Assembly (NCBI GenBank): GCA_947303805.1 | Contig: CAMYZE010000004.1 | Span: 1 to 64,000 of the forward strand | Length of the DNA: 64,000 nucleotides | Origin: an uncultured Clostridia bacterium | GTDB taxonomy: Bacteria; Bacillota; Clostridia; Lachnospirales; Lachnospiraceae | Direction of reading: 5' to 3' | Part shown: positions 7,122-16,628 of the stretch, piece after piece | How the letters are laid out: each line of letters opens with the position of its first letter | How positions within the stretch are numbered: position 1 is the stretch's first letter | Program-made: the position numbers and the translations under genes | Notes under the pieces: generated by a model | What the model saw: the letters and a program-made list of their open reading frames with translations, nothing else | Databases searched by the model: none | Told to the model about the DNA's origin: nothing

Positions 7122-10100
7122 CTATCCCAAATAATCAAATATCGTATTTTGCTCTTTTTCTTTCATACCTTTAAAGAATCCTAGTTCTTTCATAATTTCA
7201 AGTATAGTTTTGTTAACACCTGTTCTCTTACTAAAGTTTTCTATGGAACTATACTCTCCTCTCTTTCCTTCTATCTCACACTTCATAGCTGTACTCTTAT
7301 CTAACTCTTGTACTTCATCATTATAGTCTATATTTATATCTTTAGTTCCAACTCCTGGTATAGAATCAAATGATGGCATAATCTTCCCATCGATTACTTG
7401 AAAATCACTTCTCTTAGCCTTATATATGTCTATAGGACAAAAATCTATACCTCGCGCCTTCATCTCTTCAACCACCCTATACACCATATATAAATCATAT
7501 AAGTTCTTCGCAGACATGCTCTCGTATTTTTTTGTTATATTGGCCTCGTCATCGGCATTTCCTTCCGTATCTATAGTATCAACTGAAACTAAAGTATCTA
7601 ATTTGTCTAATACTTCTTTTTTTTCTTGCTCTTTTAATTTTGCACTGAAATCTTTATCATTACTTTTTTCATTAATAATTCTCTTTATCTTAGCTATATG
7701 ATAAGTTATGTCTTCTTTATCTTGCATAATAAGTCTATAATCAATCCCATCTTTTCTCACTGAAAAATAGGTAGCATAATATTCTTTTGGGTAATGAACC
7801 TTATAGTAAGCAATCCTAAGCGATGCAAGGACATATGCTGCAGCATGCGCCTTAGGGAACATATACTTAATTTTCTTACAACAACCTATATACCAATCAG
7901 GCACATCGTGAGCTTTCATTTCATCAATCCATTCATCCTTTAAACCTTTTCCTTTTCTCACGCTCTCCATTATATTAAATGCAAGACCCTTATCTAGTCC
8001 CTTATCTATTAGGTAAATCATAATATCATCTCTACAACAAATAGCAGAACTAAGAGTGCAATCGCCATTTTTAATTAGTTCTTGAACATTACCCTGCCAC
8101 ACATCTGTACCATGGGCAAGTCCTGCAATCCTAATCAAATCAGCAACTGTATTTGGCTTAGCATCCTCACACATATTCATTGCAAAGTCAGTTCCAAATT
8201 CTGGTATAGATAGGCAGCCTAATTTAGTATTGCTAATATCTTTTGAAGTAATTCCTAAACTAGTTGGATCTTTAAAGAGTCTTAAAACTTCTTCTTCGTA
8301 AAATGGCACTTCTAAAAAATTTGTTCCGGTAATCTCTCCAAGTTTTTTTAAGATTAGTGGGGCATCATGTCCAAGTATATCAAGCTTAAGTAAATTTTTA
8401 TCTATCTTGTGATAGTCATAATGGGTTGTTTTTTCATTTCCAATCTTATCAGCAGCAAGCTGTATAGGAGTAAATGTATATATCTCCTCACCCTTAGGAA
8501 GCACAACCATACCGCCAGGGTGTTGACCTGTGTTATTTTTACAATCTAAAATCTGTGTGACAAAATAATTAACTTGTTCCTTTGTCAAAGTCCTTTTTTC
8601 CTGCTCAGCAAACTTATTTACAAATCCATAGGCAGTCTTTGCAGCCACAGTTCCTACAGTCCCCGCTTTAAAAGTGTTCTCTTCACCAAACATATCTATA
8701 GTCTTTTTATGAATATTTGACTGAAATACTGAGCAAAAATTTAAATCTATATCGGGTTCCTTCTGTGCAGCCTTATCACCTGGGATACCAAGAAAAGTTT
8801 CAAATGGAATATTTACTCCATCCTTTGTCATTTTTGTCCCGCAATTTGGACAATTCTTATCTGGCATATCAAAGCCAGTGTCGTTATCATACTTTCTTGT
8901 CTCCTCTGTGTCATATTCTATGTGGTGACATTTTGGGCAGATGTAATATGGTCTAAGTGGATTAACTTCTGACACGCCAAGAAGAGTTGCTGCAAAACTT
9001 GAACCTACCGAACCTCTTGAACCTACTGGGTACCCATTCTCATTTGAGAAATCTATCAGCTTCTTCGCAGCTATATACATAACTGAATATCCATTATCAA
9101 CTATGTATTGTAATTCATTATCAAGGCGATTCCTAACTTCTGGAATGTCATTGTCGCCAAAAATATTCTTATACCTTTCATGGCATACATCTTTAAGCTC
9201 ATCATCGCTTCCCTCAATATGAGGAGGACATTTATCAAGTCTTAGAGGGATAATCTCTTCTATCATATCATTAATCTTATTAGTATTTGTAATTACAACT
9301 TCTTTAGCCTTATCTATGCCGAGATATGTAAACTCATCAAGCATTTCTTTTGTGGTCCTAAAATATAATTCCTCATCACTAGTGCTCTCAAGCCCTTCTG
9401 CAACTTCAGTCTTAAGTTTTCCTTCTGCGTCTGTATTAGACTTTTTATATGTAGTTCCTATTCTGAGGATGTTTCTGTAAATCTTGTCGCCTTTTTCTAC
9501 ATAATGGCAATCGCAGGTAGCAACTACAGGTTTACCTAGACTATCCGCAATCTCTACAACTTTTTTATTTAAATCTTCTAAATCTTTTATGCTCTTAAAA
9601 TTTTCCTTATCTTCTACAAGTAAAAATGAATTGTTGAGCACCGGTTGTATCTCAAGATAGTCATAATACATTGCTATACTCTTTAAGTTTTCATCGCTTG
9701 CACCATTTCTTATAGCATTCATAAACTCGCCGATTATACAGGCAGAACCAATGATTAATCCTTCTCGATATTTATTTATAAGCGATCTCGGCATTCTTGG
9801 TCTCTTATTGTACATATATTTTATGCTTGAATCAGACACTAGTTTATAGAGGTTGACTCTACCAACATCATTTTTTGCAAGTAAAATTATATGATAATAT
9901 GGTTGTCTTCTTATAAATTCATCAGTGATTTTAAGTTTGTCTCTTAACTCTGATAAACTTTTTACCTCATAATCTATCTGGAGCATACGAAGAAGTGAGC
10001 AGAATATTGGTCCTTCAAGTTGTAATTTTTCCTTTGCTTTAAGGTTCCGCCTCATCTCATTCTTTTTTCTATCAGTAAGACCTTCTATCTTAATCTTTAA

Positions 10101-11903
10101 TTCTTTTGCAACTGAAATCAAATCACTTCTTTTTAATTTTGGTAGAAGAAGCCTTGCAAGTGTCATAAGCTCAAGTACATCTATACTACAATTTAATCCA
10201 TTCTCTTTAAGAATATCGGTTATCATCCAATTTGGATTAAACTTTGAAGTCACAAGCACAGAATCTTTTGCAAAATCAATAAGACCTTTAAGCGCCTCTT
10301 TCAAACCTTCTGCATTTATTATATCGCTTTCTTTTACACCCGTATTATCCCTTATAGTGACGTTTATTGGCTTATCACTATGAACAAACTTTACATAACT
10401 ATCAGTGACTGCAAAATCACTTACCTTTATAGCCTCTATCTTTATTATGTCGTCATTTTTCTTGTTTAGACCAGTTGCTGCTATCTCAAATATTACAAAA
10501 TCTCCACTAAGATTATGTTCGCGAGTAGAAAAACTATTATTTTCATCTACATAGTAATTTTCAAAATCTTCAACTAAATATCCTTCTACTCCATAAATCA
10601 ATTTAAACTTTTGATTTTTTCTTGGTCTATTCTTGTTGCCTAGATATTCATAGGCATCTGCCAAAGCATTTACACAGCCGTGGTCAGTTATAGCCATAGC
10701 TGACATGCCAAATTTTGTAGCAGTATCTATATATGACTTTACTTCCCCAACGCCATCTTGAGCACTTGATTTTGTGTGAAGATGAAGTTCCACTCTCTTC
10801 ACTGGCTCATCATCAGTTCGACTAGTTATAAATATATTGTGATAATCTTCTTCCCCCACATGACCAAATTCAATAACCTCTCTTGATGACACCACTTCAA
10901 TACAAGAAAGGCCCATAGGGCCGATTGTCATACCACCTGAAAATGAATCATACTTAGCATTACCACAAACCCTCACCTCTGAACCAATTTTAAATCTCAA
11001 ATTAAATAATGCCTCATCCTCGACATTTCCAAAGAACTTTACTTCTATACAACCTTCGCCATCGTAAATGAATAGTGAATATATTATGGAGTCTCTTTTT
11101 GTCTTGTTGCTATGTTTTATATTGTAAATTACTCCAATAGTTTCTATGTTGTCCATGTCATAAAGAATGTTGGATATGGCTACAAACTTAAATCTGCCTT
11201 TAGCTTTTTTACCATATAAAATATTGCCTTCTGCAAGTATACCATTTTTCTTCTTTCTATATGATAAATTAGTACTTTCAATTGGTGATACATCATTTTG
11301 TGTATCACCTGTAACTTCAGTATTTATACTCTGGATATACTGGTCTTCTCTCTTATTTTTCAAATCATTAGTGTAATCAATTAAGTTGACTCTAATTTCA
11401 AATGGCTGATTGTATCTATTTACGAAAACATCTTTAATGCTATCTATCAACTCATCTTGAGAACCCGATAGTTCTTTTGATTTTACAAAAGTAATCTCCA
11501 TGGTGTCATCATTTATAAATTTTATGTTGTCATTTCTAAAAAGTGCTGCATAGATCAGTTTCTTTTCTTTTAATTCATCAAAAAGACTTCGTCTAATCTC
11601 ATCATATATCTGTTTTGATCTATATTTTTCTGATAACTTGTACCTAATATTGAGCCTAATAGGGTTCTCAAAATATATGTTTTTTCTCTTTTCATCCTCT
11701 AGATTTATATTTAATAACTTTTTTGCCATTATTTCTCTTAGAGCTTTCAAATTATCATAGGGAATTAAATTATATGATACAAGATAAAAATTGAGAGTAT
11801 TTAAAGCCTTGTTCGTTTTAATACTCTCAACTTCTACATCGTTAAAATATTTTACGATGTTTTCATCTAAATCAATTTTTACTACATCAAAGAACCTATC
11901 CAT
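7122..11903 (-). CDS. polC: DNA polymerase III alpha subunit, PolC type
   Basis: 1593 residues from the ATG at 11903, which directly follows the rseP stop; a longer frame to 11951 would overlap rseP. Order: N-terminal region, OB fold (~240-350), PHP domain (ELHLHTKSSAQDG), inserted DEDD-type exonuclease region (~465-640), rest of PHP (VVATCDCHYVEKGDKIYR), polymerase core (PVGSRGSVGSSF; Zn-type CPKC..CPNC; EPDIDLNF with catalytic Asp), helix-hairpin-helix tail. It replicates the chromosome as the Gram-positive replicase. The exonuclease motifs are degenerate: motif I is EIA at 473-475 instead of DxE, and neither HNxxFD nor the final H..D can be found. Proofreading by this subunit is therefore doubtful. 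Confidence 0.95.
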   Translation of the reverse strand: MDRFFDVVKIDLDENIVKYFNDVEVESIKTNKALNTLNFYLVSYNLIPYDNLKALREIMAKKLLNINLEDEKRKNIYFENPIRLNIRYKLSEKYRSKQIYDEIRRSLFDELKEKKLIYAALFRNDNIKFINDDTMEITFVKSKELSGSQDELIDSIKDVFVNRYNQPFEIRVNLIDYTNDLKNKREDQYIQSINTEVTGDTQNDVSPIESTNLSYRKKKNGILAEGNILYGKKAKGRFKFVAISNILYDMDNIETIGVIYNIKHSNKTKRDSIIYSLFIYDGEGCIEVKFFGNVEDEALFNLRFKIGSEVRVCGNAKYDSFSGGMTIGPMGLSCIEVVSSREVIEFGHVGEEDYHNIFITSRTDDEPVKRVELHLHTKSSAQDGVGEVKSYIDTATKFGMSAMAITDHGCVNALADAYEYLGNKNRPRKNQKFKLIYGVEGYLVEDFENYYVDENNSFSTREHNLSGDFVIFEIAATGLNKKNDDIIKIEAIKVSDFAVTDSYVKFVHSDKPINVTIRDNTGVKESDIINAEGLKEALKGLIDFAKDSVLVTSKFNPNWMITDILKENGLNCSIDVLELMTLARLLLPKLKRSDLISVAKELKIKIEGLTDRKKNEMRRNLKAKEKLQLEGPIFCSLLRMLQIDYEVKSLSELRDKLKITDEFIRRQPYYHIILLAKNDVGRVNLYKLVSDSSIKYMYNKRPRMPRSLINKYREGLIIGSACIIGEFMNAIRNGASDENLKSIAMYYDYLEIQPVLNNSFLLVEDKENFKSIKDLEDLNKKVVEIADSLGKPVVATCDCHYVEKGDKIYRNILRIGTTYKKSNTDAEGKLKTEVAEGLESTSDEELYFRTTKEMLDEFTYLGIDKAKEVVITNTNKINDMIEEIIPLRLDKCPPHIEGSDDELKDVCHERYKNIFGDNDIPEVRNRLDNELQYIVDNGYSVMYIAAKKLIDFSNENGYPVGSRGSVGSSFAATLLGVSEVNPLRPYYICPKCHHIEYDTEETRKYDNDTGFDMPDKNCPNCGTKMTKDGVNIPFETFLGIPGDKAAQKEPDIDLNFCSVFQSNIHKKTIDMFGEENTFKAGTVGTVAAKTAYGFVNKFAEQEKRTLTKEQVNYFVTQILDCKNNTGQHPGGMVVLPKGEEIYTFTPIQLAADKIGNEKTTHYDYHKIDKNLLKLDILGHDAPLILKKLGEITGTNFLEVPFYEEEVLRLFKDPTSLGITSKDISNTKLGCLSIPEFGTDFAMNMCEDAKPNTVADLIRIAGLAHGTDVWQGNVQELIKNGDCTLSSAICCRDDIMIYLIDKGLDKGLAFNIMESVRKGKGLKDEWIDEMKAHDVPDWYIGCCKKIKYMFPKAHAAAYVLASLRIAYYKVHYPKEYYATYFSVRKDGIDYRLIMQDKEDITYHIAKIKRIINEKSNDKDFSAKLKEQEKKEVLDKLDTLVSVDTIDTEGNADDEANITKKYESMSAKNLYDLYMVYRVVEEMKARGIDFCPIDIYKAKRSDFQVIDGKIMPSFDSIPGVGTKDINIDYNDEVQELDKSTAMKCEIEGKRGEYSSIENFSKRTGVNKTILEIMKELGFFKGMKEKEQNTIFDYLG

Positions 11904-11904
11904 C

Positions 11905-13083
11905 TTAATTAAACAAATTTCCTGACAATAATTTATATATGTCCATTCCAAAAATCCAAATCATAAATATCAATAATAAAAGCATCGTAACTGTGTTTGC
12001 AAATCCCTCTACATCTTTATTTATAGGTTTACCTGTAATCATCTCAATGGCAGCAAATACTATTCTTCCACCATCAAGAGCAGGTATAGGAAGTAGATTC
12101 ATAACTCCAAGATTTGCTGATATCAGTACTATCATAGTTAAAAGTGTATATATCATAGAAGTAAAACTTATGGCATTTGCCTCACTAATTGCAGTTCCCA
12201 TGACGGCCACTGTCCCAACCGGTCCCGAGATATCCTTGGCACCAAGTTTACCCCTTACTAGCATTCTTAAACTCATAATGGTAGTCTTAATATAGAAGTA
12301 AAACTCTCTTGCAGCAAACTTACATGTGTCGATAAAACTTTTCGGCATTTGATACATGTCTTCAAATGATATTCCTATCATTGCCTTATTATATGTCTCA
12401 TCGTATGTAGGATATACCACTGTCTTTAAAATTTTTCCATCCCTCTTAAAAGTAATGGCAAGTGGATATTTTTTATCTAAAATATCATCATTATTTAATT
12501 GCATGAAAATAGCTAAGTCTCTATAACTTATGATTGTTTCTTTCTCACCTGGGATTTCAAACTCAATTATCTCATCACCTTTTTCAAGTACTACCGGAGT
12601 GGCATTTGCTGCCGCACCATCATTTGAAACACTCGAAATAATAGGAATGTCAAATCCAATCCGTGACACTAGTATAAATGCAAGTAAAAAAGCGAGTAAA
12701 AAATTCATAAAAGGTCCCGCAAGACAGATTAAAAATTTTTTCATTGGAGAAATTGACTGAAAGTTATACTTTTCCAAATCTTCTTTACTAAACTTCACAC
12801 CTTCAAAGTCATAGAGCCCATTTTCATCCACCTTGACATCCTCGTACTCTATCATATCTCCGCTACCGGCTGCATCCTCACCTATCATGGCACAACTACC
12901 TCCAAAAGGAAGGGCTTTAAGACTATATCTAGTATTATTCACTACTTTCGACAAAAGCCTTGGTCCCATACCTATAGAGAACTCTCTCACAGGCACTTTA
13001 AAGGTTTTAGCCATAATAAAGTGACCAAACTCATGAACCGTTATAATTAGTCCTAAGACTAAAATTGCTATAATTATACTCAT
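11905..13083 (-). CDS. rseP: site-2 (RIP) zinc metalloprotease RseP/RasP
   Basis: 392 residues, peptidase M50B. HEFGH at residues 17-21 binds zinc. AGPFMNFLLAF marks the second conserved helix, a PDZ domain lies in the middle (~165-250), and LLPIPALDGG (ending ~339) supplies the third zinc ligand Asp. It cuts membrane-spanning segments of anti-sigma factors and signal-peptide remnants. The gene reads directly into polC, an arrangement seen in many Firmicutes, though ispG is missing between them. The -10 box lies only 7 bases before the ATG, so the mRNA is probably leaderless. Confidence 0.92.
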   Translation of the reverse strand: MSIIIAILVLGLIITVHEFGHFIMAKTFKVPVREFSIGMGPRLLSKVVNNTRYSLKALPFGGSCAMIGEDAAGSGDMIEYEDVKVDENGLYDFEGVKFSKEDLEKYNFQSISPMKKFLICLAGPFMNFLLAFLLAFILVSRIGFDIPIISSVSNDGAAANATPVVLEKGDEIIEFEIPGEKETIISYRDLAIFMQLNNDDILDKKYPLAITFKRDGKILKTVVYPTYDETYNKAMIGISFEDMYQMPKSFIDTCKFAAREFYFYIKTTIMSLRMLVRGKLGAKDISGPVGTVAVMGTAISEANAISFTSMIYTLLTMIVLISANLGVMNLLPIPALDGGRIVFAAIEMITGKPINKDVEGFANTVTMLLLLIFMIWIFGMDIYKLLSGNLFN

Positions 13084-13090
13084 ACAATAT

Positions 13091-13119
13091 ATTATACAAA
13101 ACTTTGCAATTTATCGCAA
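13091..13119 (-). promoter_or_regulatory. rseP promoter, predicted leaderless start
   Basis: -35 TTGCGA (13119-13114), 17-base spacer, -10 TATAAT (13096-13091). Predicted +1 at 13084, next to the ATG at 13083. It overlaps the divergent folA promoter. Confidence 0.65.
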
Positions 13120-13132
13120 CATAGTGTAAAAT
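13104..13132 (+). promoter_or_regulatory. folA promoter, predicted leaderless start
   Basis: -35 TTGCAA (13104-13109), 17-base spacer, -10 TAAAAT (13127-13132). Predicted +1 at 13139, next to the ATG at 13140. No Shine-Dalgarno motif. Confidence 0.55.
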
Positions 13133-13139
13133 GTCATAT

Positions 13140-13640
13140 ATGATTGCAATAGCGTGTCTAGACGCAAAAAATGGAATAGGTAAAGACGGCAAACTTCTCA
13201 TCTCGATACCTGAAGATATGCAGTTTTTTAGAGACAATACCAAAGACTCAGTGATCGTTATGGGTAGAAAAACTCTATTTAGTTTCAAAGATAAAAAGCC
13301 TCTAAAAAATAGAATTAATATAGTCTTTACACATAATGAGAATCTAAAGAACGAGTATAAAGACTTCGACAATATTTTTTTTGTGAAAAATGAGCTTGAA
13401 CTTGACAAAGAACTAAAAAAATATAGTGACAAAAAAGTCTTTCTAATTGGTGGAGCTAAAATATATAACGACTTAATAGATAAATGTGACTCCTGTCTAA
13501 TTACGAAACTTGATAAATCCTTTGATGCCGATACATACTTTCCTGATTTAGAAAAGCATGGCTTTATAATAGAAAGCGAATCAGAAAATCACAACTACGA
13601 AAATATAAATTATAAATTTGTAAAATATATAAGAGGTTAA
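13140..13640 (+). CDS. folA: dihydrofolate reductase
   Basis: 166 residues if started at 13140 (MIAIACLDAKNGIGKDG), the usual start of this family; an ATG at 13131 would add three residues but lies in the -10 box. Reduces dihydrofolate to tetrahydrofolate with NADPH. Visible motifs: NGIGKDGKLL near the nicotinamide site, IPEDMQFFR with the active-site acidic residue, VMGRKT, and the NADPH-binding VFLIGGAKIYNDLI. Length is typical for bacterial DHFR. It is divergent from rseP and followed after 5 bases by the YitT gene, probably one operon. Confidence 0.92.
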   Translation: MIAIACLDAKNGIGKDGKLLISIPEDMQFFRDNTKDSVIVMGRKTLFSFKDKKPLKNRINIVFTHNENLKNEYKDFDNIFFVKNELELDKELKKYSDKKVFLIGGAKIYNDLIDKCDSCLITKLDKSFDADTYFPDLEKHGFIIESESENHNYENINYKFVKYIRG

Positions 13641-13645
13641 TAATT

Positions 13646-14548
13646 ATGCTAAATGTAATGAATAAACCAATTAACGTTAGAAAGCTTTTTATCAAAATAA
13701 CTCTAATCATATTTGGAGTATTTTGCTACTCTTTTGGTCTTAAGTGGTTCGTATATTCTGCGAATATATTACCAGCAGGTTTTACTGGTTTAAGTTTACT
13801 CATGCAAAAACTCATTTTTAATGCCACTGGAACAATGCTCCCTATAACAGTCTATAACATTGCATGGAATATCGTGCCAGCTGCATTCTCATATAAATTT
13901 GTTGGTAAAAAATTCACCATTATATCTTTTATCATACTTTTCCTTTTCAACTTTATAGCAGATGCTGTACCAACTATAGATTTAACTCACGACCCATTTG
14001 TGGCCTCTATTTTCGGAGGTATTCTTTGTGGCTTTGGTGCATCACTTTGGTTTAAATGTGGAGTATCAGGAGGTGGTAGCGACTTTGTGGCCATGACCCT
14101 TTCTGCAAAATATCATATCTCTGCTTTTGGATATATAATGGCATTCAACATTGTGCTCATTATTATACAAGGCATACTCTTCGGTTGGGATTTTGCATTT
14201 TATTCTATAATATACCAATATGTGAGCACTCAAGCAATAAACATTTTCTATAGACACTATGAGGCAAGAACTATTTTTATCATCACTACTAAACCAGAAG
14301 AAGTTGCGAAAGCAATGATTGAAAAATCTGGTCACTCGTCAACTAAATTTGATGGCATAGGAAGTTATTCAAAAAATGCCAAATCAATGTTATATACAGT
14401 TGTCACTCAACCAGAAGTAAGGCAGATAACTCTCATAATAAAAAAATGTGATCCTGCAGCTTTTATAAATGTTATCAAGTCAAATGAAATACAAGGAAAT
14501 TTCAACTACCTATCCGTTGAAAAAGATGACATAGATCTAAATTATTAA
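13646..14548 (+). CDS. YitT family membrane protein (DUF161/DUF2179)
   Basis: 300 residues. Five or so hydrophobic segments cover residues ~15-185 with the family motif SGFTGLS-like PAGFTGLSLLMQK and GCGVSGGGSDFVA-type repeat. A cytoplasmic DUF2179 domain follows (residues ~200-290; YTVVTQPEVRQITLIIKKCDPAAFINV). The substrate or role of YitT proteins is not established. It follows folA closely and is ended by a strong terminator. Confidence 0.85.
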   Translation: MLNVMNKPINVRKLFIKITLIIFGVFCYSFGLKWFVYSANILPAGFTGLSLLMQKLIFNATGTMLPITVYNIAWNIVPAAFSYKFVGKKFTIISFIILFLFNFIADAVPTIDLTHDPFVASIFGGILCGFGASLWFKCGVSGGGSDFVAMTLSAKYHISAFGYIMAFNIVLIIIQGILFGWDFAFYSIIYQYVSTQAINIFYRHYEARTIFIITTKPEEVAKAMIEKSGHSSTKFDGIGSYSKNAKSMLYTVVTQPEVRQITLIIKKCDPAAFINVIKSNEIQGNFNYLSVEKDDIDLNY

Positions 14549-14573
14549 AAAAAGCCACATATGTGGCTTTTTT
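14546..14573. terminator. bidirectional terminator between convergent genes
   Basis: AAAAAGCCACATATGTGGCTTTTT, a near-perfect palindrome with A and T runs, between the YitT gene and the lipoprotein gene. Confidence 0.9.
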
Positions 14574-14574
14574 C

Positions 14575-15669
14575 TTACTTATTTAATTCTTCATAATATT
14601 GATTGTCTATTCGCAAATTATCATAATGATAAAGAGCTGTTATATATCCTTTTAAATTAGTAGTTATAGAATTGGCATAAACATAATCCTTATATTCATA
14701 TGCATAGTAACCACCACTAAGTGCTCTTACAGCGAGTTTATCAAAATCATAAGCTACTATACTGTCATTGGCAATTGCAGTCATAAGTCTCTGTGGTTCA
14801 TTAGCTCTCGCAACTTCAGCAAACTTCATAAATTGGAGTGGTTTCTTTTCTACAAAGGTTTCCAATGACTTACCGTTGTTGTCAGTTATTCTTCTACAAA
14901 AATCATTTAACCCATCAATGTCCGCTATAAAATAATAATCATCATTTCCATCGTCATTTTTAAATAACAACGAATCTGTAGCAATGTATGTACACTTAAC
15001 TTTTTTTGTTTCTTTTTTATCAAATGTACTATTCGTAACTGGTACTACTAATTCTATCTCATCACCAATTTTTAGTTTCTCATACTTTTTTTCATCTATA
15101 ACTACTGGCTTATATATTTCACACTCCGCCTCACTATAGATTCCACCCAAATCAGACATTGTTGCTGTTGACATATCTACCCTTATACTCATAAGAGGCA
15201 TGCCTTGAAGTTTTCCGCTGTTATACTGTTTAATAATATTACCACTTTTTGCATTTGACAATTTATAGTACTCATCGTACTCTTTCTGTCTTTCTCTTTC
15301 TTTATCTTCTTGAGTACTAAATTCGTCTTCAACATACATGGCAATTCTATTTCTTAAAAGTTTATAATTGGCATTCCTATATCTCAATTCTTTATAAAAA
15401 TCATTTTTTTGTTTTTCTGTAATTCTTTTTGCTTCAGCCACAGTAGAAGTGTTGTCGTAAAAGAACTTTGTAAGCTCTGTACCATATAGTGCTTGTGCAT
15501 TTCTGAGTTCCTTATAACTATATGGTATCAAATCAGCTATACTATACATCCTCTTATTGTAATCTGGTAAAATGTTGTCTATGACTTTTTGAGAAGTAGA
15601 ACATGCTGTAGCTATCATGCCTATCAAAATTACAGAAGCTAGTATTCTTTTATTCTTTTGAAAAAACAT
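14575..15669 (-). CDS. lipoprotein of unknown function
   Basis: 364 residues. The N-terminus carries a lipoprotein signal ending in MIATAC, with the acylated Cys at about residue 23. A charged helical stretch (~80-130, rich in E, K and R) follows, then a mixed region. AGGAGA precedes the ATG. The gene lies 20 bases downstream of the RluA-type synthase gene. No family recognised; membrane-anchored on the outer face. Confidence 0.8.
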   Translation of the reverse strand: MFFQKNKRILASVILIGMIATACSTSQKVIDNILPDYNKRMYSIADLIPYSYKELRNAQALYGTELTKFFYDNTSTVAEAKRITEKQKNDFYKELRYRNANYKLLRNRIAMYVEDEFSTQEDKERERQKEYDEYYKLSNAKSGNIIKQYNSGKLQGMPLMSIRVDMSTATMSDLGGIYSEAECEIYKPVVIDEKKYEKLKIGDEIELVVPVTNSTFDKKETKKVKCTYIATDSLLFKNDDGNDDYYFIADIDGLNDFCRRITDNNGKSLETFVEKKPLQFMKFAEVARANEPQRLMTAIANDSIVAYDFDKLAVRALSGGYYAYEYKDYVYANSITTNLKGYITALYHYDNLRIDNQYYEELNK

Positions 15670-15689
15670 TGTTTATCTCCTAATACATC

Positions 15690-16628
15690 TTATATTTTAA
15701 AAATTTTATTTGATAAATTATTTAGTGATTCCTCATCAAACTTCCCAAACTTAATCTTATAACAAATTAACTTTTGAGATTTTAACCCAGATTCTTTTAC
15801 ATTCTTTCTATATAGGTCTAAATCCATATATTTCTTATCAGAAATAAGAGGATGTCCTATGTAAGAAAACTGTGCTCTTATCTGATGCGACTTACCAGTG
15901 ATTAAATCTATGTCTATGTCTTCAGTAGACTTGGTTTTTTTAATCACTTTATATTTTAATTTTATTAAAGTATAGCCATTTATTATCTTGCCGTTATATT
16001 CTTTAATGATTGCTTTATTATCTCTCTCATCTTTTTTAAATAAATTAACTAATTCTCCGCTATCTTCTTCCAATATACCATTTACAGTTGCTTTATATCT
16101 TTTCTCCATCAACCCATTCTTTATCATCTTAGATATTTCTCTTGCAGCGACATAAGTTTTAGCAAATATTATAAGCCCTTCTGTATTTCTATCTAGACGA
16201 TTTACTACTGAAGCTTTAAATGCAGTATTTTGAACACCAAGATATTTATTTAAAACTGTGTTGACTGATTCATCGCCACTTTTATCTCCCTGAGATAACA
16301 TACCAACTGGCTTATTAAAAATAATTACATTATCATCTTCGTATACAATTCTGTCAGATATATCGGGTAAACTATTTGTCGGCTTCTCACTACTATCTAA
16401 ACTTAGCTTATCGTAAAACTTCTCAAATGTTTCATCCGATAAATATATAGACACCACATCACCAGCATGAAGTATTTCGTTGCCACCTGCTTTTTTGTCG
16501 TTTATCTCAAAATACTTTTTTCGTAGTAGTTTTTGAAATAGACTATTTGGCATAGTTTTAAATACTTTTTTTAAATATTTAACAAGTGTTATGCCTTCTT
16601 CACTTTTAGTGAGTTTAAGACTCTTCAT
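15690..16628 (-). CDS. RluA-family pseudouridine synthase
   Basis: 312 residues. An S4-like RNA-binding segment is at residues 1-75. The catalytic domain follows with IVYEDDNVIIFNKPVGMLSQGD and the signature VVNRLDRNTEGLIIFAK, whose Asp (RLDRNT) is the catalytic nucleophile. ITGKSHQIRAQFSYIGHPL is the second RluA motif. It converts uridine to pseudouridine in RNA, most likely 23S rRNA. Specificity (RluC, RluD or another) cannot be told. The start abuts the end of the upstream coiled-coil gene. Confidence 0.9.
   Translation of the reverse strand: MKSLKLTKSEEGITLVKYLKKVFKTMPNSLFQKLLRKKYFEINDKKAGGNEILHAGDVVSIYLSDETFEKFYDKLSLDSSEKPTNSLPDISDRIVYEDDNVIIFNKPVGMLSQGDKSGDESVNTVLNKYLGVQNTAFKASVVNRLDRNTEGLIIFAKTYVAAREISKMIKNGLMEKRYKATVNGILEEDSGELVNLFKKDERDNKAIIKEYNGKIINGYTLIKLKYKVIKKTKSTEDIDIDLITGKSHQIRAQFSYIGHPLISDKKYMDLDLYRKNVKESGLKSQKLICYKIKFGKFDEESLNNLSNKIFKI

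Noticed and set aside
11904-11951. Longer polC start at 11951
   Set aside because: Would overlap the end of rseP by 47 bases; the ATG at 11903 matches a normal operon junction and the family start.
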